Below are positions 18,579 to 27,600 of a stretch of 33,973 bases of DNA, in pieces (positions within the stretch are counted from its first letter, which is position 1; every line of letters starts with the position of its first letter). This DNA is from Sphingobacterium sp. UBA4616 (GTDB lineage Bacteria; Bacteroidota; Bacteroidia; Sphingobacteriales; Sphingobacteriaceae), in NCBI GenBank assembly GCA_002386525.1, contig DGIS01000025.1, positions 78,019-111,991 of the forward strand. Direction: 5' to 3'. The position numbers were made by a program, and so were the translations under genes. The notes beneath the pieces are model-generated. The model made no database searches. It was given only the letters and a program-made list of their open reading frames with translations, and was not told where the DNA came from.

Positions 18579-19820
18579 ATGAAAAAAGTAATTTATCCAT
18601 TACTCTCCCTATCGCTTATACCTTTATTCTCCATCGCACAAGAGACAAAACTCACTGCCGACGATCTCTTTGCAAAAGCGCGAAAGGTCGCTTTTGATTC
18701 AAAAGATTATCCACAAGCGATTCAATTGTCCAAACAGGCTCTTCTTCAAGCACCGGACTACACGGATATCAATATTTTTTTAGCGCGCATTTATACATGG
18801 TCCGATAAGATAGATTCAGCAAGGGCCATCTTTACAGAACTGGATAGAAAAAACACCACCGATGAGGATTTCTTTTTAGCCTACGCTTCACTTGAATATT
18901 GGAACGATCAGGCTGACAGAGCAATTGCAATTACCGATAAAGGACTAAGCATACATCCGCAATCTCAGGATTTATTATTGCTAAAAGGCAAAATAAGCTA
19001 TAGCAATGATCACTACGAAACTGCCGAAAAGGCAATTCATAGTTTGTTGGCAATTAATCCAAAAAATACGGAGGCCAGAGCATTGGCAAAAAATATTGAA
19101 GAGTATACAGCAAAAAATGCGATTGGTCTGACCTATAATTTTGTTCATTTTGACAAGCAATTTGATCACAATTGGCACATCATCGGCTTAAGTTATAAGC
19201 GGGCGACTCCAATAGGATCGGTAATTTTTAGAACCAATTATGCAAATAAATTTGCTGAAAATGGCGTACAGTTTGAAATGGAGGCCTATCCGCGTCTGTC
19301 AAATATATTCTACCTATATGTCGGAGCGGGCTATTCCAATAACGTCGGTATTTTTGCGAAATATAGAACGGGACTGTCTCTTTATGCTAATCTTCCGAAT
19401 AGCTTTGAAGGGGAAATTGGTTATCGTCAACTTTATTTTAGTGACAATATCTGGATGTACACGGCTTCAGTAGGAAAATATTATCAAAACTTGTGGTTCA
19501 ATCTGAGGACTTATCTCACACCTGGTGAAAAAAATATCTCCCAATCGTATACAGGAACAGTACGTTATTACACCAAAGGGGCTAACGACTATTTTGGATT
19601 TAATGCTGGAACCGGTCTGAGCCCAGAAGAAAACCGAAACAATCTATTGGATAATGCTTCTTATAAATTAAAGACGTTCAAAGTGGGGGCTGAATATAAT
19701 TTCTCCGTTAAGCAAAGCAATCTGTTTTCGATTTCAGGCACCTATTATAACCAAGAATTCCGTCCCAAAGAAAAAGGAAATCAACTAGACATCATCCTTG
19801 GTTATATTCGAAAATTCTAG
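18579..19820 (+). CDS. YaiO-family outer-membrane protein (TPR plus beta-barrel)
   Basis: A 413-residue protein when started at the ATG at 18579, which begins a clean Sec signal peptide (MKKVIYPLLSLSLIPLFSIAQ); an ATG at 18558 adds seven residues only. The N-terminal third (about 25-190) contains TPR-like helical repeats such as KDYPQAIQLSKQALLQAPDY and NDQADRAIAITDKGLSIHP. The rest is rich in alternating aromatic strands ('GLSYKRATPIGSVIFRTNY', 'GYIRKF'), and the chain ends in Phe as outer-membrane barrels do. This architecture, periplasmic TPR then barrel, parallels BcsC/PgaA-type polysaccharide exporters, though with a smaller TPR part. Its stop codon overlaps that of the convergent glycosyltransferase fusion gene, and the two probably work together (inference). 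Confidence 0.85.
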   Translation: MKKVIYPLLSLSLIPLFSIAQETKLTADDLFAKARKVAFDSKDYPQAIQLSKQALLQAPDYTDINIFLARIYTWSDKIDSARAIFTELDRKNTTDEDFFLAYASLEYWNDQADRAIAITDKGLSIHPQSQDLLLLKGKISYSNDHYETAEKAIHSLLAINPKNTEARALAKNIEEYTAKNAIGLTYNFVHFDKQFDHNWHIIGLSYKRATPIGSVIFRTNYANKFAENGVQFEMEAYPRLSNIFYLYVGAGYSNNVGIFAKYRTGLSLYANLPNSFEGEIGYRQLYFSDNIWMYTASVGKYYQNLWFNLRTYLTPGEKNISQSYTGTVRYYTKGANDYFGFNAGTGLSPEENRNNLLDNASYKLKTFKVGAEYNFSVKQSNLFSISGTYYNQEFRPKEKGNQLDIILGYIRKF

Positions 19821-22800
19821 CGCTTTTCTGCCAGATTGAAATAATTGGTATAGACACTATCCGGGAGAAGTCGCTTTTGTGTATAAAATAGCTTATTCTT
19901 TCGCTTAAATAATTCAAAGCGCTTTGAAACCTCCTCTTTCGCATTATCCGAGCCGATATCTTCATTGAGCACACCATCTAATTGATACAATTGCCCGTCG
20001 GAAAGATGGTAATTACCTCTTACAAAATCAATCAACTGATTTTTACTCTGCATCATACCGATGCCATTACCCTGTGCCGATGCCCCTTTATCGAGGCCCT
20101 CACCTATCCAAGTAACTTGAGATGGAGTTTTCACGCCAAAGTTCTCTCGATAGTAAGCCAATACGGAAGGTGCAACATCAAAGTGACTGACAAAATGATG
20201 AAAAGTCTTAGGAGCCTTTAAAAGTGGCGAATAAATCAATAGCGGAACATGATAGCGATCAATTTTGCTTTGTAAAGGTATCTCTGGCATCGCATGGTCG
20301 CCAGTGATGACAAAAATCGTATTTGCAAAATCTGCTCTCTTTTTGTACGATTCAAAAAATTGTTCCATCGCATCATCCAAATTCAACACCGAGACCAGCT
20401 GCGTACGGTTTTCTAAAGCCCACTTTTTTTGTTCTGCCTTAAGGTTCAACGTCGCCATACGTTGATCAAATAATTGCTCATAATGTGCCGCGTTATTAAT
20501 CAAAAATGGATTATGTGTAGATAAGGTCAAAAGCACATGGAAATAGGGCTGTTGCTGCACTTTCTGTACCTCAAGAAGCTTACTAAATACAGCTTGGTCT
20601 TCATATCCCCAACTTTCCCCTCCTTTTTCAGGCAATTTCTTATACGGAGGACCAAATGCTGCCTGATCAATGAGCATATCAATTTTATTATAATCCATGA
20701 ACTTCTTCATGAAATCAAAATTTGAATGACCGCCGTAGAAAAAACCAGTATTAAATCCATTGCTCTTTAGAATATTAAATAGATTGAAATTGTCTGGTAA
20801 GGTATCCTGCTCTAAAAAACCGTGCATAGCAAAAGGTAGTGAGCCTGTTATCGTAGGCAGAACAGAAAATGTCCGCCCTGAAGAACTCATGTTATTGTCC
20901 CAATACAGCGATTGTTGTTTCAATCTACCGATAAAAGGCGTGAAGTTACCGATATAGCCATTTTCAGCGCTATAGGCATGCCCTAACCCCTCAATGACGA
21001 GAATAACTAAATTGGGCACTTTCGTCGTTTTCTGAAGGTGTGTTCCTAGAAAATCTTTGGTATCTTCTTTTTTCAAAAAAGGAAATTTAGTGTCCAACAC
21101 CTTTGTATCCTCCTCCTCTTTATGGAACATTGCGAGCATACCCGGATGCTCATCCACATAATTTGATAAATTGGAATTAAAGAAATAACGCCATTTACTA
21201 CGGCTTGCGTTTGCCACAAACTCATCCTTTTCTGTGCTACTGCCCAAAAGTGAACTTGAAGACAAAAAGAACGATACAACGCCTAAAGATAACAAAGAAA
21301 TACCCACATAGGAACTCTTGAACGTTTGCTTATTCGCAATCCAAAGGGGAACCCAAGAAATCACTATCAATAATAAAAGCAACGCAATATTAGTAAAACT
21401 CAACATACCGCTAGCCTCCAAAATTTGCTTCATCTCTTCCGAACTGTAGTAGAACATATCAGCTCCAAGCAAATTTCTCGATTCACCAAAATAGAGAAAT
21501 AAGATAAATTGCATGACGACAATAAACGAAAAAGAAATGACGATCAGTACTCTAGCCCAGAAACTGCTTATAAATTGAAGCAATAAATAACCCATGCCCA
21601 AACAGGCTAATGATTGGAAAATAAATAAGATATTGTCCAAAAAAAGGTATTTGCCTGCATGGACCTCCGAAAGCTGAACAAATCGACGGCCGTACCACCA
21701 CCATTCTACACCAACGGATAACAGGTAGAGCGCGACGAATATTACCATCACCGGCCCCAAGCTTTTTAACGACCGATTCAAACGTTGACCGATGTATTTC
21801 CAAACCGATTCATTCACATCCTTCTGCTGAAAGCCTTGTCGAGTCATTTCTCCCCAGCCATGCTGCTTACGAAAGTAGTCAACCACCCCTTGTACGCCAG
21901 CTTTAACAACAATGGGGTGAAAGTAAAGTGGTTCTAGGATGGCGGTAGTTATTAACGTCGAAAGGTCGCGCTTCTTTGAATAGACCTGGTGGCTAACAAG
22001 GTCAACCAGGATCGCATAGATTGAATACAAAATTCCCGAAGCAATAAGTAGTGCAAAAAGTGCAAAGAAAAATGACCAGTTGATGATTCCGAGTATAAAA
22101 AAGATCAGAAAGACAATGTAACCTGTAAATTCGACAATGGGGCCCAAAAATTCAAAGAAAAACCAATAAGGCATGCTAACCATACCGAAACGGCCATACT
22201 TCGGATTGAACATGAGTTTGCGATGCTTCCATAAGGTTTCCATAGTGCCGCGCATCCAACGATTACGCTGCTTGCGCAGCACCTCCTTAGACTCTGGCAC
22301 CTCCGTCCAGCATAAGGGATCAGGAATATTAACGACCTCATAAGCCTGCTTTTGATCTTCCATATAGCGACGCATACGAACAACAAGCTCCATGTCCTCC
22401 CCAACCGTATTTCTGTCGTAGCCTCCACAAGCCAACACAATCTCGCGGTCAAAAGCGCCAAATGCACCTGAAATCAGAATTAATCCCGAAGCTCTAGACC
22501 AAGCCATTCGCCCTAAAATGAAAGCACGGATATATTCTAAAGCTTGCGTGCGCGCCAACCAAGACTTTGGCAAATTAACATCCACAACAGACCCATCCAC
22601 GACGTTACAGTTGTTGGCCAAACGGATAACGCCACCGCAAGCGATAACGCGTTTGTCAGTTTGTTCTAGAAATGGCTTCGCTAATTTTAAAATCGCATCC
22701 TGTTCTAAAATACAATCCACATCAATACAAACGATATAATCTCCAGAAGAGATATTCACCCCAACGTTAAGCGCGTCCGCCTTGCCGCCATTCGCTTTGT

Positions 22801-23239
22801 CTACAACAATCAGCTTCTTAAAAGCCGGGTTTTTACTTTTATAGATTCCCCGTATCTCCTTCGTCTCAATGTTTCCTTGAACAAAGAAAGACGTCGGTTC
22901 AAGTTCATAAGACGTGATCAATTTTGATATAGAATCATCCTTACTCCCATCATTTACGATAATAATTTCTAGATTATGGTAATACAACGACAATAAGGAC
23001 CGCACATTCTCAACGATGGTCATGCCCTCGTTATAGGCTGGTGCAATCAGACTGAATGTAGGTGCATTGGGATTGGTGGCAATAATACTATAGTCCGTAA
23101 ACGTATTATCATGTTTGTAACGAAACACAGCTCCATAAGCATATAATCCTATCCAAGTATAAATAAGAAATACCGCCCCGGAATAAAGCAAAAATAACCA
23201 AACTATAATTTCATATACGATATGGGAAAACTCTAACAT
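19817..23239 (-). CDS. Glycosyltransferase family 2 / LtaS-like phosphotransferase fusion protein
   Basis: A 1140-residue bifunctional membrane protein. The N-terminal half is a processive GT2 synthase like cellulose/PNAG/hyaluronan synthases: a TM helix (about 8-35), then D97 (NDGSKDD), D173xD175 (IDVDC), E281/D282 (GED) and RKQRNRW (322-328, the Q-R-x-R-W-type motif), followed by TM helices at about 358-415. Further TM helices lie at about 495-515, 535-583 and 615-665. The C-terminal part (about 735-1040) is an alkaline-phosphatase-superfamily domain of the LtaS/OpgB/BcsG kind: E750 (LVIEGLG), nucleophile T790 (SSSGRTF), H909 (STHNPF), D981-H982 (TGDHAM) and YHVPLLIYSP. All catalytic positions are kept. 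No PilZ domain is seen. Likely role (inference): makes a glycan and decorates it with phosphoglycerol or phosphoethanolamine in the periplasm. It overlaps the HEAT gene by 7 bp. Confidence 0.9.
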   Translation of the reverse strand: MLEFSHIVYEIIVWLFLLYSGAVFLIYTWIGLYAYGAVFRYKHDNTFTDYSIIATNPNAPTFSLIAPAYNEGMTIVENVRSLLSLYYHNLEIIIVNDGSKDDSISKLITSYELEPTSFFVQGNIETKEIRGIYKSKNPAFKKLIVVDKANGGKADALNVGVNISSGDYIVCIDVDCILEQDAILKLAKPFLEQTDKRVIACGGVIRLANNCNVVDGSVVDVNLPKSWLARTQALEYIRAFILGRMAWSRASGLILISGAFGAFDREIVLACGGYDRNTVGEDMELVVRMRRYMEDQKQAYEVVNIPDPLCWTEVPESKEVLRKQRNRWMRGTMETLWKHRKLMFNPKYGRFGMVSMPYWFFFEFLGPIVEFTGYIVFLIFFILGIINWSFFFALFALLIASGILYSIYAILVDLVSHQVYSKKRDLSTLITTAILEPLYFHPIVVKAGVQGVVDYFRKQHGWGEMTRQGFQQKDVNESVWKYIGQRLNRSLKSLGPVMVIFVALYLLSVGVEWWWYGRRFVQLSEVHAGKYLFLDNILFIFQSLACLGMGYLLLQFISSFWARVLIVISFSFIVVMQFILFLYFGESRNLLGADMFYYSSEEMKQILEASGMLSFTNIALLLLLIVISWVPLWIANKQTFKSSYVGISLLSLGVVSFFLSSSSLLGSSTEKDEFVANASRSKWRYFFNSNLSNYVDEHPGMLAMFHKEEEDTKVLDTKFPFLKKEDTKDFLGTHLQKTTKVPNLVILVIEGLGHAYSAENGYIGNFTPFIGRLKQQSLYWDNNMSSSGRTFSVLPTITGSLPFAMHGFLEQDTLPDNFNLFNILKSNGFNTGFFYGGHSNFDFMKKFMDYNKIDMLIDQAAFGPPYKKLPEKGGESWGYEDQAVFSKLLEVQKVQQQPYFHVLLTLSTHNPFLINNAAHYEQLFDQRMATLNLKAEQKKWALENRTQLVSVLNLDDAMEQFFESYKKRADFANTIFVITGDHAMPEIPLQSKIDRYHVPLLIYSPLLKAPKTFHHFVSHFDVAPSVLAYYRENFGVKTPSQVTWIGEGLDKGASAQGNGIGMMQSKNQLIDFVRGNYHLSDGQLYQLDGVLNEDIGSDNAKEEVSKRFELFKRKNKLFYTQKRLLPDSVYTNYFNLAEKR

Positions 23240-24300
23240 TTTTTCTCTTGCAAAGCGTGTTTAATAATTCGTCTAAGTTCGTCGTAGGTATCTCCAGCTT
23301 GTGATACCTCCTGCAAATAGTGTTCTTCTCCAAGAACGACAAGTACTTCGGCGGCAGAAATTTTAATTGATACTTGGGGATGATTCCACAGTAGTTCTTT
23401 AAGAAAATGCTCGCTTTCTTTACTCTTGGCTATCTTCATCGCTTTCAGAATCTCATTCTGCACTGCGAGTGGCTGCAGATCGAAACTCTGTATAAATTGC
23501 TGAATTGTCCCACGATGCTCGATGGCCTGTAAAGTTCTTACAGCCTGTACACGAACCATCGTCGATGGGTGAGCCAACAGGTTATGAACCGCCGTATAGA
23601 GGGTCATCAATCTGAATTTTCGGATTAGACGTAAAGTGAATACAACAACCGAATCATTTGTGCTATTAATCCAATGATCAACTTGCAAATCAGATTGTTC
23701 CGGTATATCATGAATGGAATACAATAAGCGCAACTGTTGCCAATCTGATAACGGCTTATCGAAATGCTCCAAAAAGCCAAGGCCTTCGTATCCCTTAAAA
23801 CTGACAATTGCATATTGGGCCTCCTGATAAACAGCAGTTCGGGGATCGTTCAACTTCGCCATGATTTCAGGTATTGCAGCTTCAACATTCATCGCTGCAA
23901 GCTCCTGAACACCGCCGGCTACCAAATAGCCGCTGCGATGCCTGAGTTTCCGCCAGGCTTCATCCTCGAGTTCAAAATCACGAAACAGCCTATTAATCGA
24001 TTGTTTAGCACCACCAGAAAATTTTCTATCCGAATCAACCAGTACATCTAAAAAAAGTGCCCGAAATGAAGGCTCCTTTAAATGTTCCGCAAATTCCTTA
24101 TCGCTATCACTACGGTCATCATTCCCTACGATTGTCTCCATAATCTTATGCTCGATGATTTCTCTCCAAGATTGCTTATTATGAAGTATTCGATAACTAT
24201 AGAAGCTGTAACCCAATACTGTAATAATCAACAACAGTACTAAGATCAACACGATAACTATCGCAAGAATAAGTTCATGTAGTGCGATATGGTGATACAT
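23233..24300 (-). CDS. Membrane-anchored HEAT-repeat protein
   Basis: A 355-residue protein with one N-terminal TM helix (about residues 10-32: LILAIVIVLILVLLLIITVL), followed by a cytoplasmic all-helical region with HEAT-like repeats. Visible examples: VQELAAMNVEAAIPEIMAKL, HPSTMVRVQAVRTLQAIEHR, and HPQVSIKISAAEVLVVLGEE. HEAT repeats form a solenoid that binds other proteins; no enzyme motif is present. It sits between a lone response-regulator receiver (5 bp gap) and the glycosyltransferase fusion gene (7-bp overlap). I infer an adaptor linking the signal from the receiver to the synthase at the membrane; this is not proven by sequence. Confidence 0.82.
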   Translation of the reverse strand: MYHHIALHELILAIVIVLILVLLLIITVLGYSFYSYRILHNKQSWREIIEHKIMETIVGNDDRSDSDKEFAEHLKEPSFRALFLDVLVDSDRKFSGGAKQSINRLFRDFELEDEAWRKLRHRSGYLVAGGVQELAAMNVEAAIPEIMAKLNDPRTAVYQEAQYAIVSFKGYEGLGFLEHFDKPLSDWQQLRLLYSIHDIPEQSDLQVDHWINSTNDSVVVFTLRLIRKFRLMTLYTAVHNLLAHPSTMVRVQAVRTLQAIEHRGTIQQFIQSFDLQPLAVQNEILKAMKIAKSKESEHFLKELLWNHPQVSIKISAAEVLVVLGEEHYLQEVSQAGDTYDELRRIIKHALQEKKC

Positions 24301-24305
24301 ATTGT

Positions 24306-24662
24306 TTATTTATTTTTTAGGCGTTTTATTCTGAGAATGAGCTCGTTTGGACTAAATGGCTTAACCATAAAATCTGATGCTCCTAAATCGAAGGCATCGA
24401 CCACAACCTCCTCCTGGCCCATACTCGACAATACAATGACTGGAATCTCCTTTCCAACACGCTTAATCGCCGAAAGGATTTCAATACCAGAAGCAAAAGG
24501 CATCATAATGTCCGTCACAATTAAATCCAAATCCAGTTCATTAATTTTCTCTATCGCTTCACGACCATTTCTGGTCAACACTACTTCGTGCCCTTCTTTT
24601 ACCAACTTGTGTTCAACAGTACGTAATATCAATTCGTCGTCTTCAGCTATTAAAATCAACAT
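24306..24662 (-). CDS. Stand-alone response-regulator receiver domain (CheY-like)
   Basis: A 118-residue single receiver domain: acidic pocket EDD (7-9), phospho-acceptor in IVTDIMMP (D51), the conserved Ser in VLSS and Lys in VKPF (about 102). No DNA-binding or enzymatic output domain is attached, so it must act by protein contact. It lies 4 bp after the hybrid kinase and 5 bp before the HEAT-repeat gene. The HPt domain at the end of the kinase is the obvious phospho-donor, and the HEAT protein the obvious target (inference). Confidence 0.93.
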   Translation of the reverse strand: MLILIAEDDELILRTVEHKLVKEGHEVVLTRNGREAIEKINELDLDLIVTDIMMPFASGIEILSAIKRVGKEIPVIVLSSMGQEEVVVDAFDLGASDFMVKPFSPNELILRIKRLKNK

Positions 24663-24666
24663 AGCG

Positions 24667-27600
24667 TTATTTATTTAAAATTTTTGTAATGAGTTCCAAA
24701 CCTATATCCATTTCTTGTTCAATTGCTCTGAAAGCGTTCGCAAGATCAGTTTCAATGGTCGAACTTGTTTCCAATTCTTTTGTCATCTCGGCCAATTTGA
24801 CAAGCCCTGCTGTTGAAGCAGTGCCCCGCAATTTGTGTAGCAGCTCCTTGACATGGACAAAATCATCTGCATGGATTGCCACCTGTAGCTGCTTTCTAGC
24901 CCCTGTTATCTCCCGTACGACCAAATCCAGAAAAAAAGCTAAAAATGCAGGATCATCACCGGCCTGTTCATCCAAGCGATGCATGTCTAAATGTTGATCG
25001 CCGTGTGCTAATTCGGAGGCGTCGTCAGCAATAGGAGTACCGGATATTGCTTTATCCAACGCTATGTACAAATCTTGTTGTCGAATAGGCTTAGCTAAAA
25101 AATCGGACATCCCCGCCGCTAGACAGCGTTCCCTTTCTCCCGAAATATTACCGGCTGTAACACCAATTATAGGTGTTTCGGCGTAACCTTTAATCTGGCG
25201 AATCTGTTTGGTAGCTTCAATACCATCGACCTCAGGCATCTGAACATCCATTAAAATAAAATCAAATGTCTTCTTCCTACAGGCCTCAATGGCCTGAGCG
25301 CCATCAGACACTTCTGTCAGGCGTGCACCCGGCATTATACTGGCCATAATGCGCAAATTGAGCGCCATATTGACCGCATTATCATCTGCCAATAAGACCT
25401 GAATTTCCTTATGATAAAAATCTGAAGACACAGACAAATTTTCATTAGCTTTTGATTGGACGGCTTCTTGCCTATTTTGCTGGATCGCTCGGCGAAGTGT
25501 TGAATATAACTCTTCTGACTTAATGGGTTTAAGCAAACAGAAAGAATGCTCTTCCTGTCGGAATGCCGAAATCACCTCATGCTCTTCCGATGAGGTATGC
25601 AACACAATCAATGGAATGCCTTCCTCTTGCTTCAGAAAGAGTTCTTTGATTTTACCGATCGTTTCTAGGCCCGATAATATCGGCATATGATAGTCCATTA
25701 AAATAACATCGAACCTTTCACCTTTCATCAATAACTGTAAAGCTTCCATACCATTAGCCGCGAGTACAGAGTCGACGTTCTTATACGATAGCATATGTTG
25801 AAGAATGATCCGATTATTAGCGTTATCATCAACAACAAGGACACGATTTAAAGGCAGTTCTGTATCTATATCCTCCTGTTCTTCAAATCGGACCTCAATA
25901 TCAAAGAAGAATGTGGACCCGACGCCCATTTTGCTCACCAAATTCAGTTTGCTTCCCATATATTTCAACAGGTTGTTAGAGATTGTCAAACCAAGTCCGG
26001 TGCCACCATAACGTTTACTTACGGAACTATCTTCTTGGGTGAAAGCATCAAATATACGTTGTTGCTTGTCGGGCGGAATTCCAATACCAGTATCTCTGAC
26101 TTCAAAACGTAGCGCTAATTTATCCTCGCTATTATAGCGCTTACTGATCTTAAATTCGATCTCGCCTTTTTCTGTGAACTTCACAGCATTGCCCAACAGA
26201 TTCACCAATACTTGCTTGATACGTGATTCATCAATCCAAACAAAAGCGGGTAGCCCCTGCTCAATATTCAGAAGCAGTTCGACATCCTTTCGCTGGGCTT
26301 GATAGAGAACAACATTAATAACCTGATTAGCTACATCATATATATTATATTTATCAACAAATAATTCAAGTTTTCCGGATTCAATTTTTGAAAAATCCAA
26401 AATGTCATTAATAATATTGAGCAAGCTATTCCCCGATTCATTGATATAGCCAAGATACTGCAACTGCGTATCATTTAATGGCGTTTTCAGCAATAAGTCC
26501 GAAAATCCGATCACCCCGTTTAAAGGTGTTCGAATTTCGTGGCTCATATTGGCCAGGAATTCGGACTTTGCTTTACTGGCTAGCACGGCTAGTTCTTTTG
26601 CTAATTTCAATTCATCATTTATTTTTACTGACTCTGTTATGTTCTGCGTAAAAATAATGATCCCGCCGATACTTCCATCAGCAAGATGCCATGGTCTAAC
26701 TTCCCAATTGAAATGCTGCGCTTCGGCCAATCCACCAGCCTGAATAATCTCATCCCTATTCTTATAAGGTATGCCACCCAAAGCATCGCGGTATATTTTT
26801 TTTCTATTTTCCGGAATATGAGGAAAAAGATCGAAAAAGTTACTATTAGTCGGTAAACTGGCCCCATCATGAAAGTCTTCCAACCATTGATTACTAACCG
26901 AAATATAGTTAAAATCACGGTCAAACATAGCAACAGAAGCCGGAACGTAATCTACAAAGGCGCGTAACATCGATTCTTTGCGTTCTAATTCCAGAAATAG
27001 CGATTTACTATGATCGATATCCTGTATAATTCCATACACACGTTTGCATAAATCATTTTCAAATTCGGGAATACCCTTTACGCGTACCCAAATCGACTCG
27101 CCGCTTTGCTTTAGTAGACGTAATTCCGTATCATAAGGTGTCCTGGAAGCAATTGCCTCTTCAAATACTCGTCGCAATGTGCCCTGACTCTCCTGTTCAT
27201 AAAATCCGATAGCATGCTCAAAATCCGGTGTAAAATCAAGAGGTACACCATGGATAAGCTTTGTAGAATCCGACCAATAGACCTTATTGTTAACCAGGTC
27301 TACCTCCCATCCACCAACTTGAGCGACAGCATTTGTCTGTTCTAAGATCTGCGTGGTATGCAAAAGATCATTTTCAAGCCGTAGCCGATCCGTCATATTT
27401 AACGCAGTGCTGACAACGTAAGACTTTCCATTTTCATCAGTTTCTAGCATGTTATGATAAAGCCAAGAGATATCTTCACCATCTTTTGTTTGCAAAACCA
27501 TCATTCCTGAATCCTCTCGGTTGCTCGCAATACGTTGAAGATAATCTGCGACTAAAGCAACATGATGAGCCGGGACCAAGTTTTTTAGATTAAGTCCTTT

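Noticed and set aside
18509..18697. Possible 62-residue hydrophobic peptide between thiF and the YaiO gene
   Set aside because: It overlaps the YaiO signal peptide region in another frame; the YaiO start at 18579 explains the coding signal.
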